Shown here in pieces: positions 54,575 to 64,000 of a stretch of 64,000 nucleotides of DNA. The first letter of the stretch is position 1, and each line of letters begins with the position of its first letter. The notes beneath the pieces are model-generated. The model did not search any database. It saw only the letters and a list, made by a program, of their open reading frames with translations, and had not been told where the DNA came from. A program made the position numbers and the translations under genes. Source of the stretch: Alternaria dauci (taxonomy: Eukaryota > Ascomycota > Dothideomycetes > Pleosporales > Pleosporaceae); assembly GCF_042100115.1 (NCBI RefSeq), contig NC_091272.1, positions 6,634,001 through 6,698,000 of the forward strand, read 5' to 3'.

Positions 54575-54669
54575 GTTAATTCGAGGTCGTATTCCAGAGC
54601 ATACCAAGTTCTGTCTCAAGCTAAATCAACTGAGCTAACGACAAACTCAAAGCCATACGACCAACACAT

Positions 54670-56587
54670 ATGTCTCAATCAACACTCTCGCCTTCCTCTC
54701 TAGAGGACGGCAAGCACCAAGCATCGGAAGACAAGACATATCAAGCCGAGCCTGCAAACGGAAGGCATGTTGAATCTAACGACGAAGATGATGGTGCCGC
54801 CACTGAGGAGAAAGCCGTCGATGAACCACCAGCACCAGCACCAGCACCACCGATGGCTTACCCGAAGGGTATCGAAGTCTTGTTCATCATGCTTGCTCTT
54901 ATTCTCAGTATCACCCTCATCTCCCTCGATCAGGTAAGTCCGCAAAGCCGGCATTTCCCAACTCATCACACGCCAGCATGCTGAGTATCCCGATTTAGAC
55001 CATTGTCGCAACGGCTATTCCCAAGATCACAGACGAGTTCAAACGACTGGACGATATATCGTGGTACGGTTCGGCATACTTCTTGACGCTCGGAGCGTTT
55101 CAATCAATGTGGGGCAAGGTCTACAAATACTACCCACTCAAGATGAGTTTCTTAGTTGCCATCTTCATCTTTGAGCTTGGGAGTTTGATCTGCGGTGTCG
55201 CTCAGAACTCAATGACTCTGATTGTTGGACGAGCCATCTCCGGTCTTGGTGCCTCCGGTATTGCGCCTGGAGTATACACGATCTCCGCCTTCTCTGCTGA
55301 GCCCACAAAGAGAGCTACCTACACGGGCGTTATCGGTGCGTCGTATGGCATTGCCGCGGTCGCTGGGCCACTCATTGGTGGAGGTTTGACGAATGCGTCG
55401 TCCTGGAGGTGGTGAGTCTACAATGCGTGTGCCATATTCTTAGTCATCGATTTCCGTTCTGGCAGGACCTAAGCTAATATAAACACTTCAGGTGCTTCTA
55501 CATCAACCTGCCAATTGGTGGTTTGGCCGCCTTTGTCATCTTCCTTACCTTCAAAAACCCTCCCGCCGCCAAGGTGGTTCAAGCTACATTCAAGGAGAAG
55601 CTTTTACACATGGACTTTGCAGGGACAACGCTTGTCATGGGTGCATCCCTTGCCTTGCTCCTGGCTCTCCAGTATGCTGGTGTATCACACGCTTGGAACT
55701 CCAGTGTTGTCATCGGTCTATTGATCGGCTTCGTTCTCATGGTAATTGCACTAATCGTCATAGAAATCTGGCAAGGCGAACGCGCCATGTTGACCCCACG
55801 CCTTATGCGTAAGCGGACTGTCTGGGTCAACGCTGCATGGGGCTTCTTCTTCGCTGGTGCCTATTTCGTCACGCTCTATTACCTGCCCATCTACTTTCAA
55901 AGTATCGACAACGTCAGTCCAACTGCTTCGGGTGTGCGCAACATTCCTCTCATTGCTCTGTTCAGTGTTGCCACATTTGGCTCAGGCAAAGCCATTACGA
56001 AGACGGGTGTAGCAGCACCCTATCTGGTAGTCAGCTCCGCAATCGTGACCATTGCCGCCGGTCTCCTGTACACTCTCGGTGTTGGGAGTTCGACAGGTCA
56101 TTGGGTTGGGTATCAGATGCTGGCAGGCTTCGGATACGGTCTCGCCCTCCAAGTCCCGGTCATTATTTCGCAGGCCTTTTCTGAGCCAGCGGATATTGCT
56201 CCTACAACTGCAATCATCATTTGTAAGTTTCTGTTTGTTCCGTACGTTACCTCCGCTAATTGCATCCCTTGTCCAGTCGCTCGATCTCTTGGCGGCACGT
56301 TCTTGCTCGCAGCTGCACAATCCGCCTTCGTCAATCAGCTCGTGCACAAGCTTACCGTCACCGCACCAGGCGTCAGTCCCGATCTTGTAACGAACACAGG
56401 TGCCACTGAGCTTCACCATGTATTTTCCGGGGCCGAGCGCGACGGTGTTATAGAGGCGTACGCATGGGGCATCAAAGTCGCCTTTGCAACCACTATTGCG
56501 GCATGCGGCATTACTTTTCCTTTCAGCTTGTTAACCAAGTGGGAAAATGTTAACGCGAAGAAAGAACCTGCAAAGGGCAGTGCGTAG
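54670..56587 (+). CDS. MFS multidrug/toxin efflux transporter (572 aa, four exons)
   Basis: Exons 54,670-54,933, 54,999-55,411, 55,492-56,222 and 56,277-56,587. Introns are 65, 80 and 54 bp with GTAAGT, GTGAGT and GTAAGT donors; introns 2 and 3 contain GCTAAT branch sites. Residues 1-68 form an acidic, Pro/Ala-rich cytosolic tail. TM1 (about 69-90) runs into the [11 protein letters not shown] motif of the drug:H+ antiporter (DHA2, 14-TMS) family. [11 protein letters not shown] and [13 protein letters not shown] follow, and a late R-S-L-G-G-T-F motif. The family includes exporters of fungal toxins and azole pumps. It acts in the plasma or vacuolar membrane, driven by protons. The substrate is unknown. 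Intron 3 is in frame without a stop, so an unspliced form would still be open but would insert 18 residues before the R-S-L-G-G-T-F motif. Confidence 0.93.
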
Positions 56588-56840
56588 ATGATCTGTCCGA
56601 TAGAATTGTTATCATCACGCGGTTGAGGATCGTCCCTATCTTCCTCGATAGTGTAGGGAGCGTAAAGAGAGAGACGTAATTCATTACTAGATGTAAAGAA
56701 GAACAAAATTGGAATAGTTGTGTTTACTATCGACCGACAAAAACTTCCTGTGGTGACGAGGTTAGCTGTGGGATAGAAGCTTAGAGTACCGTGACTGTGC
56801 GCCTAGTGCCTATGTTCAGTCAATGCCCGGGTAGCGAAGT
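56588..56840. other. 3' flank of the MFS gene
   Basis: UnRIPped, no ORF. Normal composition ends near 56,850, where repeat family 5 begins. A clear poly(A) signal was not identified. Confidence 0.5.
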
Positions 56841-56844
56841 TACT

Positions 56845-57260
56845 TAGATAGCTCTAGTTTTGTTAAAAGCTAATAATTTCTAAAAATTCTTTTTAATATA
56901 TAATCTTTATACTTTATAGTCTTAAATATTATAAACTTTTATATTATAATCGTATAGTTAAAAGAAGTTTTTAAGAATAGAAAATAAACTTTAAATAACT
57001 CTAGACGCTTAATAACCTCTAGTTTAGTAATTATAATAGAAGCTTTTACTTATAGTCTATAGACCCTAAGGCGTATATTATATAATTATATAATAAAATA
57101 TATAAATTCTTTACTATATCTATAGTGATAAATTATTATAGTTCTATAGTTTTTTCTAATCTTATTAATATTAGTATAACTTTAGTAATAAGTAACTACT
57201 ATAGTATAAAAGAAATACTACTATACATATCTTAAATATTAATAATCAAAATCTTTTATT
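56845..57260 (-). repeat. Repeat family 5, copy B
   Basis: Reverse complement of 41,640-42,075. Its end abuts the unRIPped flank of the transporter gene, and RIP stops close to the repeat boundary. Confidence 0.6.
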
Positions 57261-57850
57261 TTACATTAAACTATTATATAGTTATTAATATTACTATAAT
57301 TAATAATAGAGCGTTTCCTATTTAAAAATAACTTATATTTAAGTTTTATATTAGTTTAAGCTATTATAACTAGAGTTTTAGCTCTCTATAATTATTTTAA
57401 GATCTTATTTCTAGTAAATACTAGTTTATATTATATAACTTCTTATATTTAGTATAAAAATACTAATACTTTTTATACTAGCTAAATAATAGTATAATTA
57501 TAAGGTAGACGTTATATATAAGAATATAAGCTAGTTATAAAAGTAGCTTATATTTAGAATAAAGAATAGTAGATAACTTCTAGAAGAGAGGAAGAGAGAA
57601 AGGAGGAAGATATAGTAAGAGGAGAGAAAGTTAAGAGAGGAGCTAGGCCTAACTAGGCTTAGTTTCCTCTAGGTAGAAATACTCCCTTATATATACCTAT
57701 ACTAAAAAAAGAAGCTTAGCTTATCCTTTAGCTAGTATAAAGAAGAGAAAGTAATTTAAAGTTAAAAAAGTATACTTAAAGTATAAAACTACTAAACCTT
57801 AAATATTCTAAAAACTAAGTATAGTTTATATAAGGCTATCTATATCTATA
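57260..57850. other. RIP-mutated sequence, no gene recognised
   Basis: AT-rich with a purine-rich run at about 57,568-57,640. No domain or repeat partner assigned. Confidence 0.4.
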
Positions 57851-59340
57851 TAATTTTTTATTTTCTATAAGTAGGGGGGTATTATTAAAATAAAACTTTA
57901 AAAAAGTAAAAAGTAGCTATCCCTCTACTTATTAGTTATAAAAGTTTATAAAAAAGATAAAGTAATAATATAATTTAAACGCTAGACTAATTAGCGTTTT
58001 ATAGTAGTAAAGCTCTAACATCTATACGTAAAAACTAAAGTTAAAAAAAATTTACTAAAGGTAACTAAAAAAGATACCTATTAGAAACCTTAGTTAAGGT
58101 CTAATAGGGATTACTAGCTATTATTAGCTAGTAACGTAATTATAATATATTATAAAAGGGAGAGAGGATATAGTATATTTACTAGAACTAAGAGGGGTTA
58201 TATAAAAACCTAGCTACTTCTAACCTATATACTAATACTAACTTACTTTAAGTATCTTACTCTATATAATTAAAAATATATTATATATAATTAAATTATA
58301 CTATATATAATTTAATTATACTATATATAATTAAATTATACTATATATAATTAAATTATACTATATATAAATATATATATTTCCTCTTTATCCTTATCTA
58401 GGAGGTCTTCTAGCCTAGCCTAAAAACCTTAGCTAAATAGGTACTAATTAATATATCTATAAGTATATAATATACCTACCTTATATATACTTAAGAGCTA
58501 CTTAGAGTAGTTCTTAATAAGTTAAATAAGTAATTACCTAAGTTCTACTTCTTATTCTAGAATAGAAAGGCCTCTTAGGTTAATATCTTTAGTATTAGTA
58601 ATATTATTATAGAGGTAGCTATTAGGTAGAAGAGGATATAGATAGGGAGGAAGGTAGAGGAGCTAGTATATATAGCCTATATAGATAGCTACTATAGCTA
58701 TAAGATCTTTATATTTAGCTACCTTATTATTCTTAAATAAGGTACCTTTAGCTAAGAAACTAAGAACTAGCTATACTAGTAGATAAGGGATATTAAAAGG
58801 GTATTAGAGGAGTAATATCCTAGGCTTAAGGAAAGGGAGTTTAAAGAGATACTATAAGGATAAGAGAATAAAGTATAGATATTACTAGTACTAATATTCC
58901 TCTAACTAAAGCTAATTATTAGATAATAGTAGCTATACTATAGGTAGCTAGTTAGTTATTCTTAAGAAGGGGTAGTAGAGATAGTAGTAGTTATAAAGGG
59001 TAGCTATAAAGGTTAGAAAGGGTAGCTATAAAGGTTATAAAGGGTAGCTATAAAGGGCAGCTATAAAGGTTATAAAGGGTAGATATAGTAAAGGATAGTA
59101 GAGGATAGTAGAAGATAGTAGGGGATAGTATATAAGTTAGAAGGTTATATCTTATCTCTAGTAGGCGTATAATACTATTATATATCTTTAGTATCTAGTA
59201 TTTATAATATACTATATATATACTAGTAGTACTAAATATAAGCTTATATAAGCCTATAGTTACTTAGTTAATACTTTAGCTTAAAATAAGTCTCTAAATA
59301 TACTATAATAATAAAAAAAATTTTTAAAGGCTAAAGCTAA
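57850..59340 (+). repeat. Repeat family 1, copy 4 (most complete)
   Basis: Contains the opening GTAGGGGGGTATTATT block, the 20-bp tandem array (58,281-58,360, about four units), a coding-like frame at 58,825-58,960 (R-L-K-E-R-E-F-K-E-I-L, then I-F-L-x-L-K-L-I-I-R) with TAA/TAG at glutamine-like positions, and a minisatellite of GGTAGCTATAAAGGTTATAAA type at 58,993-59,085. Confidence 0.65.
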
Positions 59341-59391
59341 GCTATATCTATATAGTTTCTTATATAAAATAGTATATTTCTAAGTTATTTT

Positions 59392-59847
59392 TATTATATA
59401 GGGGTTTACTATACTTCTTTAAGCTTAGTCCTTTCTAAGGTAAGATAGGTTTAGGTAATAGTCTATAAAGTAGTGTATAGAATAATTAATTAGAAATGAG
59501 TTATTATTATTAACTAAGACTATAATAATACTAGTTCTATAAATAATAAAATTACTAGTTAATAATTTATATAAGAGATAAACTATTTAAGTTAACTATA
59601 ATAAGTATAATAATAAGATCTAATATATTCTTATACCTATTACCTTTAGGTCCTACTATCCCTTCTATCCCTTCTACTATAGATAGTTATAATAGCGTTA
59701 CTATCCTAAAGTACTCTACTATCCTAGATATTAGATCTTAGCGTAATAGTATATTATATAACTTAGTATACCCTATACTTAGCCTTTCTTCCTTTATCTA
59801 TAGCTTCCCTTATATAAGGAGGATCTAACCTTTATTACTTATAATAT
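59392..59847 (-). repeat. 3' LTR of the RIP-killed relative
   Basis: Near reverse complement of the solo LTR at 43,648-44,102. Homologous to the Element 2 3' LTR in its outer half. Ends next to a run of nine C on the plus strand, the polypurine tract. Confidence 0.8.
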
Positions 59848-59985
59848 TATCCCCCCCCTTAGGTGTATTATCCTAATACCTTAGATTATTATTTTTCTAT
59901 ACCTAGTCTAGTAGTAGAGGTATAGGATTAGGTATTCCTATAGTATTATATCCTCTCTTCTTCCCTTTCCTTACTTCTCCTAACT

Positions 59986-60630
59986 ATACCTAAGGTTCTA
60001 TCTTCCTACTATTCTTATCTCTAAAGCTTAACTACTAAGTATTATACTTATACTAATTATATAAAAGAGTAAGGTTTAGAGATATCTTTTTATTATAAAT
60101 ATTATAAGGAAAAGAACTTTTATTACTTTATAGATACTAAGTTAGGTTACTACGCTAGTTATATTTTAGTAAAGGCTAAGTATAGCCTATTTATTTCTAA
60201 GGAAGAATAGGAGAAGGTTTAGCGTAAGAAGTATATAAAGCGTCTAGAGGTTATATAGCTAGAAGCTTAGCTAGCTTAAAGTAAGTTAGAGCTTCTAGAG
60301 GCTAAGGCGTAAGAGTAAGTATTTACTAATTAAGATCTTACTATTCTAAATCTTTAGGATTACGTAAAAGAGTAAGCTAAGGGGAACTCTACCCTTAGTA
60401 TAGACTTTTAGTTAACTAAACTATTACTACTTAGACTATTAACTAACTTAGGCTAGTTATAAGATAATACTTCTTTTAATCCTTTTTCTAAATTCTTTTC
60501 TTCCTTTAAGGACTTAGTCCTCCCTTCTCTAAGTATCTTTAATAGTACTTCTATACTTATAACTTATAGTTTATTAAATTTTCTTTTAGTTCTTAAGTAT
60601 TCTAGCTCTCTAGTAATCTTAGCTACTTAA
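59986..60630 (+). pseudogene. RIP-mutated remnant of the antisense Zn2Cys6-like frame
   Basis: Collinear with 25,081-25,725. In the zinc-cluster region (about 60,085-60,190) the frame has no indel. The codons aligned with all six cysteines are TAT or TAC, the RIP products of TGT/TGC, so the C-x2-C-x6-C-x8-C-x2-C-x6-C spacing is still readable. Other codons differ by changes RIP does not explain (for example within the eight-residue loop). The start ATG has become ATA, and a TAG stands at the conserved Trp codon. Dead here, but it shows the antisense frame is older than the two young copies. Confidence 0.75.
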
Positions 60631-63600
60631 CTAAGTATTTCTACTAATAACTAATTTTCTATAGGTCCTTAATTTCTTTAACCTTATACTTATTATCTTT
60701 AAGCTCTATATTAGTAGCTAGCTTAGTATCTAGAGGTACTCTTTCTAGGAGTTTCTTATAAAAGATAAAGTAGATATATATACCTAGTAAGAGTTAGAGT
60801 TTATAATTTATATTACCTATTTCCTCTAGAACCTTAAATAGTCTTACTTAGAGGTTATCTAGTTTCTTACTTAGTTATTTAGTTTTTAAGTTCTATTATA
60901 ATAGGAAAACTTTATCCTCTTTTTTAAAGGTTAGTCCCTTAATCCTTTACTTATTAGCTACCTTAGCTGTTATAAGGTTCCTATAAGCTATATTCTTACT
61001 TAATTTATTATATAGTTCTTATATTAAGCGGGCTTTATTATCTACACCTACTATAATACTTTCTATATCTTTTAGATCTTAATAAGTAACTAGCTTATAT
61101 CTATAGTTTACGTAGTGTAGTAAGTACTTAGTTATCGTAGACCTAGTACTATTATAAGCTAATTATACTATTAGTAAGAGTTTAACCTAGTTATCTTATA
61201 GCTTATTAGTATATATCCTTAGATACTACTCTAGTATCTAGTTTATTCTTTCTATCTAGCTATCTATTTTAAGGTAGAAGCTAGTTAATAGCTTCTTTTT
61301 TATACCTAACTTTACTAGGAATATATTCTAATACTTAGAAGTAAATAGTTTATTATAATTAGTAATAAACTCTTTAGGTATCCTATATTCTAATATTAGT
61401 ACCTTACTAACCTTATACGCGTACTCTTCTACTATAATAGTCTCTTCTATAAGTATAAATTTTACTCCTTTTATATATTAGTATATAATAACTAAGATAG
61501 TATTATATAATCTTCTAGATCCTAGTTCTAATAATTTTAGGAGCTTTACTATAAAGTCTATTATTACGCTACTCTATAGTCTTATTAGTAGTAGTAAAGG
61601 TTATAATAGGCTATAGGGCTTATATCTCTTAAGTTTATTCTAGTAATAAGCTAAATCGTTACCTAAGATATCCTATACCTTTACTTATAAGTGTAGTATT
61701 ATAAACACCTTTAATAGTTACTTAACTATTTCTTCTAGTAATATATATCTATACTCTAGGGACTTATATAGTTCTTTAATAAGACTTAATCTTATATATA
61801 GAAGTATATATATTTAATTACTTTAAATTATATCTTAGTACTCTTACTTATCTTATAATAGTTTATTAGAGCTATTTTCTTTAGGCTTAAACTACTAGCT
61901 AGCTACTCTCTACTACTATTACTACTAAAGTATTTCTACTTACTTAGCTACCTTAGTAATCTTAGCTAGTTCTAGTTAGTTATAATATAGGGTACTATTA
62001 GGTATCTTCCTAAATATAGTATTATATAGTTTCTTATAACTTTCTTTATATAAGTTAGATCTCTTACTTAGAGTATCTACTACTTTATTAAGTATTCTAG
62101 TATAGTAAGTTATCTTAAAGTTAAACTAAGCTAATATCTTAGCTTATTAGACTTATTATTAGTTAAGTTTCTTTTTTATTATAAAACTTACTAAGTTCTA
62201 GTAATTAGTAAAAACCTTAATCTAGTATAGTAGTCTTAGTAAATAGACTTCCTACTATTTAAAGGAATTAACTACTCCTAGTAGCTCCTTATTATAAATA
62301 TTATAGTTAAGTTCTACTCTAGAGAACTTTCTTAAGTAGTAGAATACTAGTCTTTACTTCTTATCTAGGTACTACTATAATAATATAGCTCTAAGTATAT
62401 AATCTAATATATTAGTCTTAACTTATATTTTTTATTTTAGGTTATATATTTCTAGTATAAGTACTTTAAGGAATATTTACTTAATTTAATTAAAAGCCTC
62501 TTAATATTCTTTATTCTATTTAAAACTAACCTACTTCTTTATAATCTTAGAGAGAGGTATTATAATTTTTAAATAATCCTTAATAAACTTTTAGTAGTAG
62601 TTAGTAAATCCTAGGAAGGATTATATATCCTTAACTATTTTAGGCTTTAGCTACTCCTATATAGCTACTATCTTTTATAGGTTTATCTTTACTCCCTCTA
62701 TAGATATTATAAAGCTTAGGTATTCTATTTCCTTTATATAGAATTCGCACTTCCCTAGCTATAGGTATAGCTTATATTCCTTAAGCTTCCTTAGTACTTT
62801 CTTAATATACTCTATATATTCTTCTAGTGTCCTACTAGTATATACTAGTATATTATTAATATATACTATAATAAAGATTCTAAGGTATTTATAAAGGGCG
62901 TTATTAATAACTAACTAAAACGTTACTAGGGCGTTTATTAACCTAAAAGGTATTACTATATACTTAAATAGTCTATATTTTATCTTAAATACTATTATCT
63001 ATTTATATCCTTCCTTAATCCTAATTTAGTAAAATCCTTCCTAAATATTAAACTTTATAAACTACTTAGCTCTTTATAGTTAATCTATAAGCTCTATAAT
63101 TAGTAGTAAAGGGTATTTATTCTTTTAAGTAATACTATTTAACCTATAAAAGTTAATATATAGTTACTACTTTCTATTAAGCTTTTTTATAGATAAGATA
63201 GGTAAGGCTATTAAGCTTAATCCTAGTTAGATAAATCCTTTCTTTAGATTTTTCTAGATATAATCCTTTAACTTAGTATTATACTTAAGTAATATAGGAT
63301 ATATAAGTCCTAGGCTTAGCTTTACCCCTTTATTAAGGATAATCTTATAATCCTTATCTTAATAGTCTACTAAATCTATAACTTTATTTTCCTTAAAGAG
63401 TTCTCTAAACTTATTAGTTTAATACTCTTTTAGTATCTTTAGTAGTAATAGTCCTTCCTTTATAGTTATAACTTATCTTATCTAGATAACTTTTACTCTC
63501 TAACAGTCTTTCTTATAAATTCTCCTAATCTTATAAGGTAAGATCTTACTAAACCTCTTATTTTAGGTTAAGCTCTAGTCCTTTAAGCTTACTCTTTAGT

Positions 63601-64000
63601 ATACTCTAGTAACTTTATATATAAGTTCTCTTCTAAGTATTATCTTTATTTACTAGTTAATAGTAGGGTTATAGGTATCTAATTAATTATAACTAATTAA
63701 TATATCTAGTCCTCCTAGTTCTATTATATTAATATTTATTTAGTACTCTATACTAGCTATCTATAGCTTTATTAATTTAGTTTCTATCTATATTATACTA
63801 TTTCTATATTCTATAGGTTTCTTATTAGCTAATAGTACTAGTACTAGGTTCTCTTTAACCTAGTAAGGTAGTTTATAATTTTCTACTACTTAGGGTAAGA
63901 TTATTATTTATATAGCCCCGCTATCTATAAGTACCTTTATATTTTATCCTTATATAAATATAGTTATAAGTAACTACTTTACCTAACTATTAGTATCTTA

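Larger units (their letters stand above)
53125..54669. other. UnRIPped intergenic region upstream of the MFS gene
   Basis: Normal base composition from about 53,135. Open frames of about 70-110 codons occur but begin at GTG or lack any recognisable feature, so I do not call genes. Two related words (ATCGGGTGGAATAGGGCG near 53,359 and ATCGGTTGGAATAGGCGG near 53,486) repeat within it. It probably contains the 5' regulatory region of the transporter and possibly a decayed unique gene. Confidence 0.45.
59392..64000 (-). mobile_element. RIP-killed divergent relative of Elements 1/2 (truncated by window end)
   Basis: LTR (59,392-59,847), polypurine tract (about 59,848-59,860) and pol (about 59,900-64,000) on the minus strand, collinear with Element 2 from its 3' LTR to about pol residue 5. 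Nearly all CpA/TpG are converted. The RT catalytic block is at about 62,841-62,866 and reads Y-I-N-N instead of Y-I-D-D on the minus strand. It also has non-RIP differences and LTR indels, so it is an older subfamily rather than a RIPped sister copy. Gag would lie beyond the window. Confidence 0.88.

Noticed and set aside
55492..55812. Alternative plus-strand frame in MFS exon 3
   Set aside because: Cys/Pro-rich out-of-frame translation of a clear transmembrane-coding exon.
55982..56419. 145-codon minus-strand frame opposite the MFS gene
   Set aside because: Crosses a well-supported intron of the sense gene and has no domain signature.

Overview
The window comes from a filamentous ascomycete (Pezizomycotina). 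The evidence is short GT-AG introns with GTAAGT/GTATGT-like donors and CTRAY branch sites, a Zn(II)2Cys6 regulator, a 14-TMS-type drug/toxin efflux carrier, and above all extreme repeat-induced point mutation (RIP). About four fifths of the sequence is AT-rich and almost devoid of CpA and TpG, with TpA in their place; the first 300 bases hold one CA and one TG. Class and species cannot be read from the sequence; a Dothideomycete with compartmentalised AT-rich blocks would fit.

Layout. (1) 1-11,453: RIP-saturated repeats. These include copies of two anonymous families, a dead Tc1/mariner transposase (DD34E) at about 4.1-5.5 kb, and the gag/protease half of an old Ty3-like element. (2) 11,454-18,620: an intact 7.17-kb Ty3/gypsy chromovirus (Element 1), inserted with a 5-bp TSD (TTAGG) into that old element, whose RT-integrase half resumes at 18,621-21,900. 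(3) 22.4-24.4 kb and 32.5-34.5 kb: two diverged copies of an unidentified repeat. (4) 24,466-31,637: Element 2, a second intact copy on the minus strand with TSD ATAGA and identical LTRs. (5) 31.6-45.2 kb: RIP-dead mosaic with an RNase H/integrase remnant, a short LTR element carrying a nested 1.35-kb repeat with a 16-bp TSD, and a pogo-like transposase interrupted by a solo LTR. (6) 45.2-47.1 kb: a non-RIPped island with a two-exon Zn2Cys6 transcription factor gene. (7) 47.1-53.1 kb: RIP block with a second pogo-type transposase relic. (8) 53.1-56.85 kb: a second island with a four-exon MFS transporter gene and a 13-bp minisatellite upstream. (9) 56.85-64.0 kb: RIP block ending in a RIP-killed, divergent relative of Elements 1 and 2 that runs off the window.

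How Elements 1 and 2 work. Gag (646 aa) has two CCHC knuckles and an unusual C-terminal array of five Cys/His repeats. It is joined to Pol by a textbook -1 frameshift signal: heptamer A AAA AAC, then the gag stop, then a possible pseudoknot. Pol carries protease, RT, RNase H, an HHCC-DDE integrase and a chromodomain. The most striking observation is antisense to the 3' end of pol. There a 214-codon ATG-initiated frame encodes a protein with exact Zn(II)2Cys6 spacing, a charged likely coiled-coil and an acidic/aromatic C-terminus, the architecture of a Gal4-type regulator. The frame, including RIP-mutated codons at all six cysteine positions, can be traced in the divergent relic at 60 kb.

The host TF and MFS genes may be survivors of a small regulated-efflux or secondary-metabolite locus split by transposons. 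No biosynthetic gene lies in the window, so this is only an inference.
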